A DNA stretch of 64,000 nucleotides, taken from positions 8,046,520 to 8,110,519 of the forward strand of contig CM024176.1 in the NCBI GenBank assembly GCA_013433145.1. The letters are read 5' to 3'. The DNA comes from Ascaris suum. Its lineage: Eukaryota > Nematoda > Chromadorea > Rhabditida > Ascarididae. Of the stretch, positions 27,277 through 40,894 are shown piece by piece. How positions within the stretch are numbered: position 1 is the stretch's first letter; each line of letters opens with the position of its first letter. The notes beneath the pieces are model-generated. The model saw only the letters and a list, made by a program, of their open reading frames with translations. It had not been told where the DNA came from and ran no database searches. The position numbers and the translations under genes were made by a program.

Positions 27277-29488
27277 CTATGGCTGTATATGTGCATATAT
27301 CTTTGCTTTCATGAGTGTGTGCAAATATTTATATCTGTTACTGGTACGTCAATTTCACTTTCAGTAACTGAATCTTTGGTTGCGTTTATTGAAGCTTTGT
27401 GTTAGCTAAGCATTGGTCAACACAACATGAAAGCTTCATTCAGTGCACTCTAAGAGCTTCTCTAGCTTTCTTTAAATGTCATGATATTTATGCTCATCGC
27501 TGAGAGAAGTTCTTCCTGCTTTTAGCACAGCTAGCACTTCAAAATGGCATTTTTCGTCCGTAATTCCGCTCGAAATTTCCTCTTTTGTCGTATTCATTGC
27601 TTTCTACGAGCTCTCCAAAGTAACAGTGTTGTTTATGACTGTAATTGCTGAAGGAATCAATAAGCAGTGAACAATGTTTGCTGCGATATCATTACAGACC
27701 TGCGTCCTCTTGCCCCTTTTCATTGTCTGTTAACATGTGGGAGTGACCTCATTGCTGTTCTTGGGTTTGAGCAGTTTCGGTGATAAGATTAGTTGCGCGT
27801 TCGTCTGAACGGATAGCATGTTTCCATACTGATGACACTGGAGTTTAATGCTCTGAAAACTCTGAGATGAGCCGTACATTAAATCACAGCCGCACCAGAA
27901 AATATGTAACATTGTAAGTAAGGAGCTATTTCTTATCACTTCCTTCGCTAGCGAATATGTACACATCCCAGGCAGCAACCCTTCAAACAATGCTGGATTA
28001 TAGCACAAAACGTCGATAGCTAACATTTGCAACATCACGTACAGACACCTCGCAGCACTATATCACTTTGACATTCTTGATCAAATATCAAATGCGAAAT
28101 GCTTGTGACCGTTAACTGACAAATAAAGAGATATTTTCAACGGAAGGTTCCACAGATTATTATGAATTTCATGTTTGCTCGCCTCACTTAAATGGGATGT
28201 GAATATTTTTTTATTAGCTGTTTTTAGTTCGATTCTCGAGCAAATAAACAGAAAGCTACGAGTAAACCGAAACTAAATTAATCTTCACTTTTATTATGCG
28301 TCTACATCAACAATGCTGTTTGCTTTGTTAGTGTGAACGTTACATATGCCGCCTACAAGTTACAGCAGCTTTTTACCGCAGAGGAAATGAACATGCTGGA
28401 AGTGATAGTTCTATATCGTTCTAAAGTTTCGACGTACAGGTTACGCGTAATGAGCACGAAATTCGGCATGAAATGCCTCAGATATTTTCTGATATATATG
28501 CAAATTCCACTTCCTTCGGGTTTCAGATACGAAACATATCTGCCAACTTTCGACCATAAATCAACAAGTTTATACGGTTACGAACTATACCCTAAATATC
28601 GATGAGTTGTCAATTAACGCAACAGATTCACTCCTCTCGATACTGCCGTTAAGAGTTATCTTTGCCTTCTTTATTGCATTCAGGAGTACTCTATTAAAGG
28701 AAATACGAAAATTAGGCTACGTTATGAAAGGAAAACAATAACAAATGATTAATTTCGTGCACTCACGCTTATAAACCCATTATAAATATGGCTTAAATTT
28801 CATTGTTGGTGACAAACTTCTGTCAACCGATTTTGTCAGCGCATCTATTTCCAATTTGCGACTATTCTACCTGCAGAGGTAGTAATCATAGCGAAATGCA
28901 ACTCATTGCTTTGTTTTAGCCTTCATATATGCAACGTTGTCCCGCTTTATGGTCACTGTGAATAGAAGCATGTTTGGCACCGAATATTTTTTTAAATTCT
29001 GAAGTCGCTGGACGTTTGGTAACGTTTACTCGTTGCTGCGGATAATTTTTGGCACATCCTATGGCACAATTTTCAAGGAACTGATGACGATGCAAATATT
29101 GCAATCCCCGCACTGTGAACTGCTGCATGACTTGTTCGTGAACCATGATAATCTGTTAGATGATCATAGGAAATGAACCGTTATGCCTGAATCATGAAAT
29201 GTACCGCATGATCTGTTCACTCGCGCGCAATCAACATCGACAAGCTCATAAGAGCGCTCACGTCTGAGCATTTTTTTTTAAATGAAAAGTAAGTATTACT
29301 TCTACTGGAAATTCCTTCATAGAAGTTCCTTTACCGTTTTAATCACTCTAACACACTAGCATCGCCTCCCAGCGTGGTACTTGAAGACAATCAAAAGAAT
29401 TATGGGATGCAGCGTTTGCTACTATTTTAGATACGTCCTACTCATGCAGCTAATATTGGTCAATCTTTACTTCATGACTCATTCATGT

Positions 29489-29726
29489 TTATCCGAGTGC
29501 ACCATGCAACATATTGCTGCAATCACTGCTGTCATTTAGGGTGCTTGTTGAGAAAGACTCGCTTGACTGCAAAGAGCCGAAATAGGGCCGCATGATAGCG
29601 GTTTTACGAACGCTCCTCGGTTCCACATCTTGCTGCCCAGCTCCGATGTCCAATCCACGCCCTTGACCTTGCCTCATTTGCCCAACATGTCTATGTTTGT
29701 TACTGTATTCTAGATTTTGGGACACG
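29489..29726 (-). CDS. Possible terminal exon, unknown product
   Basis: After an acceptor-like string (AACAATATCAG, cut at 29726/29727) the minus-strand frame runs 79 codons to a stop at 29489. The peptide has a basic, Gln/Gly-rich first half (GQMRQGQGRG) and a Ser/Thr-rich end (SSESFSTSTLNDSS). This resembles a disordered cytoplasmic tail, but no family is recognised. No companion exon was found, so it may be a chance frame. Confidence 0.15.
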
Positions 29727-30401
29727 CTGATATTGTTTTTAGATATTGCGCCTAGTCGAGCATAGTTTTTATGAAACATGGTAGCTACCGTTTTTGTGCA
29801 GTCTTACATTTACAAGGCACATGCGGCAACGCGTTGTCTGTGCGCAGAAATCTGTGTGTTTGCGTGGACAAGCACCTTTCTCTCTGTTAGTTCAAGCGTG
29901 TGAACAATTCCTGCGAGATCGCTTCCTCTATCAGCATTTATGTTGGCCCAACAATTCAAAAGGGATTAATAGCCATTCTTGAAATGGCATCGCGTGCGTC
30001 CTATAGCTGTTCCAGTTTTCTTTTTTACATTGCTTCGACTACGTCCAAGAGCCCTTTACTATTTTCTTACAGCAATGGCATAGTCAAGAGATGATGCATT
30101 ATTCCGCAAATTTAATTATTCATCCGGCAGTTGGCAGATTTTTTTGGCTGAATTCATTCGCTATAAAATTTCGCTTTTTGCTGCTGTGTCCAACTCCGAC
30201 GATGCATTAGCGCAATTTCTGGTATAATTTTGATACTGCCGGTAGGATACTGTAGGACTCAAGAGTGGTTAACGGGTCAACATGTAGCCTAGAACGTATG
30301 TACGGATTAGTTGCTCGAGCTTCGGTTATTTCTGGAATAAACCAACTGCCTCTGCGGACGGACATATGTTCACATATAGCTTCCAGTGGCTGGACCACCA
30401 A

Positions 30402-33400
30402 AAGTCTTTATGAGCGGCGGATAGCAGGCAGCACTCAGCGATGATAGTCTGCAGGGCGTTTTATGTTTTCATTACAGTGACCCGCATGGTTCCCTTATTA
30501 TAGTGACCTGCATTTTTTGTTGGAGTTCTTGCAAACTTTCAATGAAAAAATGCTCGCAAATCGGCGTTTGCATAGTTCAAGCTCCTGTTTTTCAAAGGCA
30601 AATTTCATTAGAATGTTTTTCAGCAGTACCCTTTAAACTTGCATATTTTATTTCATAATTGAAACATTCACATACGTTGTAAATAATTTAAATAACGAAT
30701 AAGGGAAAAGAATAATCGAATAGAAATTTGTATAATGGTTTATGACTTGAGTTAAGTAAAAGATTTGTGCAGTCTTGTTTACTGCCGTCAAATTATTAAT
30801 ATGCGGATTGTTTTCGCGGAAGTGGGACGACGTTCTACGATGCTTGCTTAGGTTGTTTTACCTAACAATGCCAAATGGTTGTGCGAATATGAAAGTGCCA
30901 TCATAAAATCTCTAATAGTATGCTACCTTGCTGAGCAAAATTCGATGGAGAAATTTCACTCCAGAAATGCTTTTACTGTGTGCGCATTTGTCACCTGTGA
31001 AACGAAGTGAATTTGCGATAAATGGAGCAGCTTCATGTATCAGCAACCTGAAATGAAAATGGGATTGATCTAGAAAGTAAGTAATTTTTGGACACTTTTA
31101 TGCAGAAATAAACTAGAAATGTGTAAGGGAAGCGTTCATTTATAAATAATGATTTCTTCGTATGTTTTCTGCATAGCAATGCTGGCGATCTATAATGCAT
31201 CTTTCGATGAGTCGATCCATTATTTTTTTCTTTTTTATTTCTCTTGGAATGCACAGAGATACTTCATTCTCTGGCTCAATCGCTGGTTCGAATAAGAATA
31301 AGTTAAGCCTCTCCTGATCACAAGAAATCATTCCCGTTGCATTAAATCTGGGAAAGTTTTAATTCTTCCGGGGAGTAATACAGCAATTCTCAGAATTCAT
31401 GAAATGTTGATTATTCATTACTCACTCCTCATTTGTTTGAGTGCTTTAGGTTACGTGAAATGCAAATGCGATCTTCTTTACAGTAGTTCAGCAACTGCTT
31501 ATTAGTCATGTCAGAGCACACTCATATGTGCGATGTCTATCTGAATCTGTCGATGATGCGAAACATGCATTGTGTTTCATTCTGAGTCCAGCGCATCTCA
31601 CTTTTATTCCCAATGGGCTTATCTTTCTTCATATACTGATGAACTGGTATTTGACGGCTTCAGATTCAAATATATACACCTTCCAATCGCTATCGTGGTA
31701 TGTTCCTGCATCAGCCATCTGATCACACAATTTCGTTAGAAGTCATAACGCAGCATTTCACGTCCTTATTCGATGCTAATCACATCTATTCTAATATATT
31801 TATGCATTACATCCGTATAATTTGAGAAAGAACGAACACTGCGATTCGCTGCCAATAATGCTGATGTCACTCAAAGTTGAAAGCGATTGCGTTGGAAATT
31901 GCGGTCATCTCATCGCAATAAGGTGCGCAAAAAAACACATGTGCTGTGTGCAGCATTGCTTGGCATTCGGTTTAGCGGCTTACGACGGAAATTGCCCTCC
32001 ATCATTGCAGAAAATTGCATGAAATTGAACCCCACTCAGTCACACCCAAATTTATATTCAGCATTCGTCCTTGAACGAATCACTAAAAGATATAGTGCAA
32101 GTTGAAAGGAAAAATTGCTTTCAGTGGAAGCTGAGTTGAAAGACAAGATCTATTTTTAAACGATTGATGAAGAGAGGAAACCATTTCTGAATTCAGAGAA
32201 ATCACTGGCCGCTGAAATAAGTATCAGACAGAGATGAAAATTTTACAGCTAAACGACATTCTGAAAATTTGGTTCGTTGTGAAAAAATCCACGTGATTTT
32301 TCTGCAGATCTTACGCTTCCACTAAATTGAAGCGTTCAAGAAACTTCCGGTTACATATCATAGTTAACGTGCATATATCTAGCATCTCGTATATAACACT
32401 CTATTGTTCAGCCTTACATTGTGTTGTGATAATTGTTATCAGTGTGGCTATAAGACACTTTGAGAGCACATTTCGATGCGAAGTGTGGTTTTATAGTACT
32501 GATGAATGCAAGTGCGGCGAAGATGAGCGTGTTGAGAAATGATTTCCGCATGTTTTAATATTCTCGAAACTTCGGCATCATATATTCTAAAAATTTTCAG
32601 CGATTTTCGTGGAAGGGAGTGGTGGGCGTCCACCTCACGATTCCTCTTGTTCTCATTAGCTAAACTACTGCAGAATCTAAATTGCAGGTTGAGCTTGATC
32701 GCTCGTGCGTTTCCATTGGTACTGAAATTTTGAAATTTATTCAAAAGCAACAACCTTCGAAATATGAACTGCTTTGAAATCGTTGACAGCCCACAGGAGT
32801 GTATCACCTGATCAAGGAAATCAATCACTCTGACCTGATGTACACGTCTAATCATTCTGCGTAGTACCTCTCAGCAAGGCTCATATATGCGGCAAACTTG
32901 AAATCAAATAGATAATGTGGCACTTGACGGAGAGAGTCGATTTTAATGAAATTATTTGTCAACCACTCACATTAATATTCACATCAAGGTAATTCACAGG
33001 TCTTAGAAACTTGCAACTAGGCGTGATCCGCCTGTTAGGAGGAACATTTAGCAACGCAACTTAAGCTTACCGTGACCCTGACCATAATACTGCTTCCCAT
33101 AGTCACCTGGCTCTTCATTGCTACTCATTTTGCACTTTAATTTCTTTGATTAGCATTCGATGAGTTATATTTGTAGCTGTGTTGTGTACGCATACGAATA
33201 AAAAACTGATTGCCGTTGCGCAACTTTGTTACTGAGCTAACTTATTTGCTGCTGTTATTAAAAGTTGATGCATTAATGCAGCGGTTGCAGTTTCGTTTAA
33301 TTGTAGAAAAATGAGGAAATAGTTCAATAATTGCAAAACGGAGACCAAATCTGTAAAGCATAAGAGTAGAAATTTCATACGGAGGCGCTTTATGCATTAG

Positions 33401-36400
33401 TGCAATTCGATATTCATCACACCTCAATTACTTCTTGCTTTGCACTCTTACCGTAATGCAGCGATGCAATAAAATCATTTGCAATGCAAATTTATTTGTC
33501 GTTTGCAAATTGGTTTTCGAATTTACGATATTTTGAGAGGCGTGGAAGACGCTTTTATGTATAAATGCAATTAGAATTCGGTTCGGGGAAATTTATCAAC
33601 GAAGACTATCTCAGCAAAATCAACATTTCAGTTTGAATCAATTTAATAAACCTACACCAATTGCTTGTTGGTTATTCCCTATAGATATTAAAGAATCCTG
33701 CTTAAATTGCCTTAAATACATCCAGACATGGGACCAAATTCATGAATTAATGTTTTTGAACATAATTGTTCATTTTCTGGTTCGCATCTATCATATATGC
33801 AAAAAGTATCTCAATATTTCATTGTATTCTGTTTTTGGCACAATTTGTACAGCTTGCTTACTAGAGCTATGCTGTGCCTTACATCACTCTCGTCCCCTTT
33901 CTGCTCTCCTGCCCCTACAACTTCCTCTCGCTTTTTCCAGCTTTTGAAATGAGTCATTTCATTTCTCTTCGATGGCTTTCAAGCATATCTTCAGTATAAT
34001 CACTTGCAGTCATTAATTGCCATTCAATCCCACCATATGCATTTGTCATCTGTGGTGAAGCAAGATGAGAGCGTTGTTTTCCTTATGAAGTGATGTTTCT
34101 CATTGCTTTCTATTCAGCGATTTATTTATATCTTATTTGAAATAATCTTATCTCTCAAATTATGGATCGTTGCCAACAGTACCTCTCACATCAAAGGACC
34201 TTTCATCGAAGAGAACTAACCTTTATTGATAAATGTCTGTTAAGCTCGTATATTGCGCACAACATTTCCTCTAATTATTTCTTCATAGTTTTTCTTCATT
34301 ATTTCTCCATCACTTATTCACTACTGATAGGCCTTCATCGTGAGATAAATTTGCGATTTCATGCACAGTGTTAATTTACTAGCTATCATCGTCTATTTCA
34401 CTCAGAATGGTCGACGCTTGAAGTAAGCATTCGATCAAGCTACTGAAGACAACCAAAAAAAGCGTGAAAATAACCTCATTATTTATTCATCAGCAAAATC
34501 TTTGTATGAATATCGCTGCATTGTTAGATCGATACTGATGACCGATTAGTTGCTAAATGGTATATAAAAAAGAGAGTTACGAGAAAAGGTGAAGTAATAG
34601 AAGAGAACGGGAGAATGAGGAATATTCTTAAATTCAAGCTGAATCTGTCTTATATTGGTTTCTGAGGCGTAGAATGCAGGCAAGTTTTCTTATAACCGAG
34701 AGGTATCGTAGTGCTCTAATGTGTTGAATTATAAACTCATCAATAATGTCATTGAACGACAATCATCTTTGGGGTTTTCGTTCGCTACTAATTAACGAAA
34801 CGTATGCATTGTGGTCGGCAATTTGTTTCTGCAGCGAACTCGTAATAGTTAAAATGTGCACAATTTTCTTATGTTTCATTTCGTTGAGCCCTCACATTTT
34901 CACATACAACAGCTGGAAACGAATTGCTTTACCACTGTTTTAAAATTTTTTTCACTGGAAAGAATTGTTTTTTCTTTCTCATCTTACCTCACGCTTTTGC
35001 TTCATTTGTGTAGATGTCGAAGAAAATCTCAGTAGCAGTGTCTTCGAAACGTGAGAAATACTTTATAGCAAAAAAGTTTTGAAAATGGCGAAAAAAAAGT
35101 GAAAACTCATCGGTTTCAACTTTATATGGCTTCCTAGAAACTAACTGGGACTCTCATCCGGAAGCACTTCTCAACATAAGGGGATATGAATGCCGTCCAT
35201 ATTTTTAACTCGTTATCTTTCTCATTCGACAATCCCTAAAAAGCACTATCTGTTTGCAACACTCGATGCGCTAACTTCTCCTCATAGTGTCTTTTTAAGG
35301 CACCATACGGGATGGTAAACGATGCTCTATCTGTGATTGTCAGCTTAACACGCAAATACTACTCATAGGAAATTACCGACATGACACTTTCATGCGTATC
35401 ATCAATGCTCACTCTGCGAATACACATTTATGCAATATAGCGCTGTGCATTTGAAAGTAGTATGTGAACTTTGCGCAGTAAAATCGAGGAAAACTTTGAA
35501 ATCGACAAAACATGCTCCCCATTGAGAGAGAACATCCGGACGTCATAGTTTATTTACACCTATAAACCACTCCATTTATTCAGTACATTTCTAGATTTGT
35601 TTCATGCTGAGTTAAAGGGGCGGATATCAATGAGATCCTTCTGATGAGTTGACAGAAGTGATGCGAATTTTTGATTGTTTTAATAGAGAAAAGTCTGTTG
35701 AATTAGAATCGAAAATAACTCTTTCAAGAGGAGTAATTCTTTGTTGAAGAACATGACCTTCAGCAATCTTCACCATTGTATAACTGTTTAATGCTGAAGA
35801 TTCTTACAACTTTTATACGAGTGGTAATAATGACGGGGTGAATAAAATATATCCATGAATAAGCTTGTCTTTCAGGCAAATTAAACAGCATGGCGAAAGA
35901 ATCCCCTCTTAGGCAGAGTGACTCTAGACGGATCGGAACTTAAGTGCTGATATGAGAAAATACACGAAGCAAATATTGTGAAACAGTAGAAGCTGTAAAG
36001 CGCTTGCGTTCTTACGATCCTTGATTAGCGAAGTTAATGGTTTAGAATCTCGCAAATAGTCTATTGTTGGATAATTATAGATATGTTTACGCTTCGTGCA
36101 CAGGAAGATTAGGTGGTTTCTTTCCTTTCATGAAAAATCAGCTTTCGATAGAGTTCACAATCCCTACGGATACACACTTTCTTTTTCCGGTTCCTTTCAA
36201 CTCATATTCCATAAAACCGCTGGATTAATAAAACAGTCAGCTATTAATAAAACAACTAGAGAGAGATGAAAAAGGTGACTGGCAATATTTTTTTGGCTGC
36301 ATTCATTTGCTCCGGCCAATAAGGCGGATGAGTAAATTGTGAACTTTGCAATTTCAAATGATTACTAATATATTTCTTTAAAAAACTGCAGCTCCTCTTG

Positions 36401-39400
36401 GCAGCTTTGAAGCATATAAATGAACCTTTTGAAGGCGTCATTCTGCCAGCAGTTTCTGAATATCTCAAAGGTCGACTGAGATTCACCTCAATAAGGGCGC
36501 AAATCGATAATTCTATTGCTGCTAACATCAAAAAATGCCCACTGCATTAACGCAATCATTTACTTCTCAATAAGATAAACAGTCGGAGGACAATATCGAT
36601 GGATTCATATCTAATCGAATTCGGTGAGATGATTGTAATTGAGTTTTCTGATTGTTATCCTTACTGTTTTCGGTTGAAAATGAAAGACGCCGAAACTTCA
36701 CCAGATATCCACCTGAATGAGATAGGCGAGAGCATTCAGGCTCCAGCGATATGGCGTTCCATCTTGTAACAGCCTAGTATCTCTTCGAACTGAATTCGCA
36801 TTTAAACATAATCAAAATTTCACAAATTACAGAAGATCAGAAAAAAGGCTGGTCGATTTTCGCCTCGATATTCTTTGCTGGCAACTTTATGAGCTTTGCC
36901 GAATGCCGGTGAGAAATTTTTAATTTACAGCACGATAATCCTTTAAACAAAATTTTGAGGACGACGACGATCCATCGAAGGAAGTTGTGGAAAGTTTCAT
37001 TTCAAAGAAAGCCTCTCATTGCTTTTAAACGGATGTGCCACTTCGTTATCGAAGCACATACTGGCTAGAAGAAATTCTTTTTCGTTGTTTTGAACAGTTT
37101 GTTTGGAATATTTGAGCATTACTGTACAGTTTCATTGTTTGCCCATAACCTGTCGTATTGGCCACTTTGACAGACAAGGCTGAAACATCGAATATTGCGT
37201 CAGATCGCCGGATGCAGTTCCTCCAATGTTCTGCAATAAGACACTAAAAGTTGTATTTTCTTGCAGGGTAGCTTGCAGAAACAAATCGTCTAGTTATTGG
37301 CGGAACAAATCTGTGCAAAAATTTTGTGACATTTTGACGCATCAGTGTTTCATGCAGAAGATAACCATGATTGCTACATCGGGAGAGGCAGACGAGGGGA
37401 AGGGAGGAGGGAAGCATAGAAGAGGAGCGACAAGGATGCATGCAGCACTATGGTGAATGTGAAAATCGCCAATTCCATGGCCGCCGTACTTCTTGGCAAG
37501 TTGGAAATCTCACATGTGCGTAGAGATGAAATAGGCACATTTAGCTGTTGCAAAAATTTGAATATGGATGAATAATGACTAAAGTTTATCATAGCAGTGA
37601 GTACTAAAACATGTAGATTTAAAAAAATGCAGAGTTTTTATGCGAATTCGATGCTCATGCTATTTATGTTGAAGGAGATGTGTACGCAAAATATCCATCG
37701 AATTCTGCGACTTTCTGGTGTTGCAAAATCAAGTGTTGTCAATGCCTAACGAGAATAAACCCAGAATCCTCTATTGCCGAAAGGTGAGCAGACACTTGTA
37801 AAGAAATCATAGAACGGCTGCACCTGCAAGTTATTATTTCCAGTGCGTTTATGAAATTCTAGATTAAGCTGTAAGCTGCTTGGAAAGGGAAGTGACTTTT
37901 TTTGCGCTTAACTGATTCCTGTTTTTGTTGAACGCTGCAATGAACTCTGAATGAGGAAGCTGTTTCTGGAATTGATCTGTGCCTTGAACGTGATATTTTC
38001 ATGTCTTACGGAGTTCCTGTCTCTACAGAATGCCTATGAGTTGTTTCGACTTGATGATAATAGCCTAATAGCTTCTCGTATACGACGCCTTCCACAATTA
38101 CTCTCAACTTCCTTGATCTTTACCCACGCTTTCTTCATTCCTAGACACCTAAACATCACAATCCTTACAGATATTTCCGTTAGTTTTGTAAATGTTTAAG
38201 GGTGATTTTGTCGGCCTGAAAGGAGATTTCAATGTGAGCAGTTTGAAATGACGTGCTCATATGGCATATTCAGCGAGGGAAAAGTTTCGAGCTTGCGCCA
38301 TGCGCACCCCGATCAAAGCTTTGGCATTACCAGATGTTGTTCTCTTACAAGTTACTTTCGGAACGAAATACAGCTTCCTCTACTTCAAATCTGCTGACTT
38401 CATGGCAACGAAAGATTCCCTCTCATTCTTTTAAGGCTTCTGTTTTTCCGTGCGCCCACATAAAGTCGACTACTTTATACTCCATGAGCACATAGCAAGG
38501 AAGTTTTGCCTATAATGGAGCAGAAGTACGTATTGAAAAGCTAGCTAGAAGGACAAGGACGAAATGCGCTTTTGTAATTAGTCATCAGGTTAATGAATTT
38601 CAAGACTGCCAGCGCATCAGGCAAATGAGTAATGAAGCAACCATAAATTACATGAATCCTACTGCGTGAACCATGAGGTTGGAAGGTGCGATGCAGTTAG
38701 ACAGATTCGTACACTTAAACACCGATAGACGTGATGTCGCAATGACCTTCTTTTAAAGAGCGAATTCGCAAAAGCGGTTTAAAAAGTGCTACGACGCAAT
38801 CGTAACTGGAGTGAAGAGTGCTATAGGAATTCTCGAAATACGTTGGCTTGTTTATATCGTTTTGATATCTGATTGGCTGCAAAGTGATCTTGCGAAGGCA
38901 AGTTTTATGCAGCATGGAGTACTTGCAACGTTTGTGAAGTTGATGAATCAAATGCTGTATTTTGATAATTCGGCTTCAGTGATTTACTTGTTGCTGCAAC
39001 TGCACCAAGAGGCAGACATACAAATCCATAACATAGCGTCATCATGGTGCGTTTCTTGAATTTGCTGACGACATAAAAGGTGCTCATTGGTACGCATAAA
39101 AAACCTTGCGAGAATTTCCAACGAGAAATTGGAACTGATGTTTCGTTTCCTGAAAGGTACTAATTTGCTAAACTAATCCACGTTTTCGGTTAGTCACATT
39201 TAGGCCGCAATCGTCGCTGTCGTTGTGTCTGTACGTGAGTATTGTGTATGCCTGAAAACGACTCATTTGCTTATTGCGTTAGCATAAACAGATCGGATTA
39301 TTTTACATTTTTTACATTATAGGACGTATAGAAAGTCCGAGAAATTCGTTTGCACACATTTCACTGCAACATTTCATTCGTCAAATTTCCTGCACTAATC

Positions 39401-39451
39401 AAATAACATTGGTTAAAAGTCACTTTGAAGAATCTGCGCATGACGTATTAG
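30402..39451. other. Non-coding stretch, no gene recognised
   Basis: Nine kilobases with no feature I can name. The longest frame (32448-32855, minus, 135 codons) has no recognisable motif, and an overlapping plus-strand frame (32539-32733) looks equally plausible, so neither is called. A short direct repeat of ATTAATAAAACA occurs at about 36224-36252. Long introns or intergenic DNA are the simplest reading. Confidence 0.45.
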
Positions 39452-39486
39452 GACATATCATCTTGGATGATCGCAGATGATATGTC
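39452..39486. repeat. Perfect 12-bp inverted repeat
   Basis: GACATATCATCT at 39452-39463 is matched exactly by its reverse complement at 39475-39486 across an 11-base loop. A transcript from either strand could form the hairpin. No coding or RNA gene is recognised around it. Confidence 0.85.
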
Positions 39487-40040
39487 TGAAGGATTGCTCA
39501 ATTTCTACCTGAATATGCAAGCATACCCCCACCTCTTTTGGGAACAAACATGTCATAGGAGATCTGGCACTTGTATGAGTCGATTAAAAATTTCAACATG
39601 CGAAATTAAATATTTTCAAATGTGCTGGATATGTAAGTTCAGCCAAGCGCGCCAACCATTTTTCTTATTTTCCAAATCAGTTCCCTAGCTCAATCAAACA
39701 CACAGATATTGGCAAAATTGCCATTTGGTGAGTGAAGATTTCATATGCAGCAGTTTTGGTTGCAAAGTTTGATGAAGTTCTCTCTATTGCACTTATAATA
39801 GTGATTTGCATCCAACCACAACAACATTGCAGCTGAAGAAATCTTCAACGGGTGTCAAACGGACGATTTGGAGATTTTGTTGAAAAGATGTGCTGAGCAA
39901 CATGAGAAGCGGATGATGTTATTGTTCTGCAATGCCTCAAATATCGATGAGTCAATCTCTATTACGAAAATGTGTCAATGCCATTGTCTTTCCGATTCTC
40001 GGCATAGTTAGAAACCGTATGCACCTCTCATAAACATGTC

Positions 40041-40195
40041 AATGCCACTTTCATTGCTATCATCGCCATAGATGGACACGGTAGGCATCTGCGAAAACAT
40101 GTCAAAACATTGCTTTTCTATCATTTCTTTAGTTTTTGGCTGTAAAACCGTCGGAGGAAAACGCCAGTCTTGTTATTCAATTATTAATGCCGAAT
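40041..40195. repeat. Diverged duplicated segment, copy A
   Basis: This approximately 155-base stretch aligns along its length, with many substitutions and small gaps, to 40733-40894 in the same orientation. Shared landmarks in the same order are GCCAC, CGCTAYCATCG-like, AAAACATG, TTTTCTATCATTT, TAACCG/AAACCG with CGGA, and a TTATT-rich end. Neither copy has a usable reading frame. It is probably an old dispersed repeat or a local duplication. Confidence 0.55.
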
Positions 40196-40732
40196 AATTC
40201 TCAGTTGATTTATAAATTTTATAAATTTGCGTATGAAATGGACTTTGTTTTGAGGAGTTAAAGGGGGGCAGAAGAACTCCTCTTCCGTCATTATTAAATC
40301 TCGTTAACAATCGCGTTTCTTCAGGATCGTATACAACTATCACGATTCTGAGCAAAGATTCAAATATATACAATTTTCATCTCCCATTGTTTGCAACATT
40401 CTCTCTTATACCTTCATTGTGTGATGACTTTTTTTCGCCCTTATATGCACGTAGCAACGAAATACGAAAAGATCCTGAAAGAACATCTGAACGCGAAAAT
40501 GTTAGGAAGCTTTCGCGCTAAGCTCCATTAGAGCAGTGTGGGAAGCCAACTCGATTGACAAGTGACAGCAAGTAGTTGATTGACCACCGGTTGGTAATTG
40601 AAGTTTCGATCCTATCGGCTGTCAGTGTGGTCAACGAGATAAAGTGCTTTTGAAGGATGAAACACTCTCATGATGTTTTGCGTGTCTAACATAGCCGCAT
40701 TATCCAGCAGTCAGAGATCGTAGGCACTTCTT

Positions 40733-40894
40733 AACGCCACCGTGATCGCTACCATCGGCTGAGCTGTACGCGGTAAGCATCGGTTAGGAAAACATGACAA
40801 CACATCGTTTTTCTATCATTTGCAATACTGTAAGCCGTATAACCGACGGAAGAAACCGTGATTATTGTTATCCAACTGTTATAGCCACAATATG
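40733..40894. repeat. Diverged duplicated segment, copy B
   Basis: Second member of the pair described at 40041-40195, starting about 690 bases downstream in direct orientation. The best-conserved block is the region around TTTTTCTATCATTT near 40809-40823. No terminal repeats or target-site duplication are obvious, so the type of element is unknown. Confidence 0.55.

Noticed and set aside
30207..30401. Minus-strand frame with SVRRGSWF, resembling an FMO motif
   Set aside because: Flavin monooxygenases have a RRGAW-type string, but the surrounding residues do not fit, no NAD(P)H-binding glycine motif precedes it, and no acceptable acceptor opens the frame.
31284..31296. GGTTCGAATAA resembling a tRNA B box
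   Set aside because: It lacks the closing CC and any cloverleaf-compatible upstream A box or acceptor stem. No other B-box match was found on scanning.
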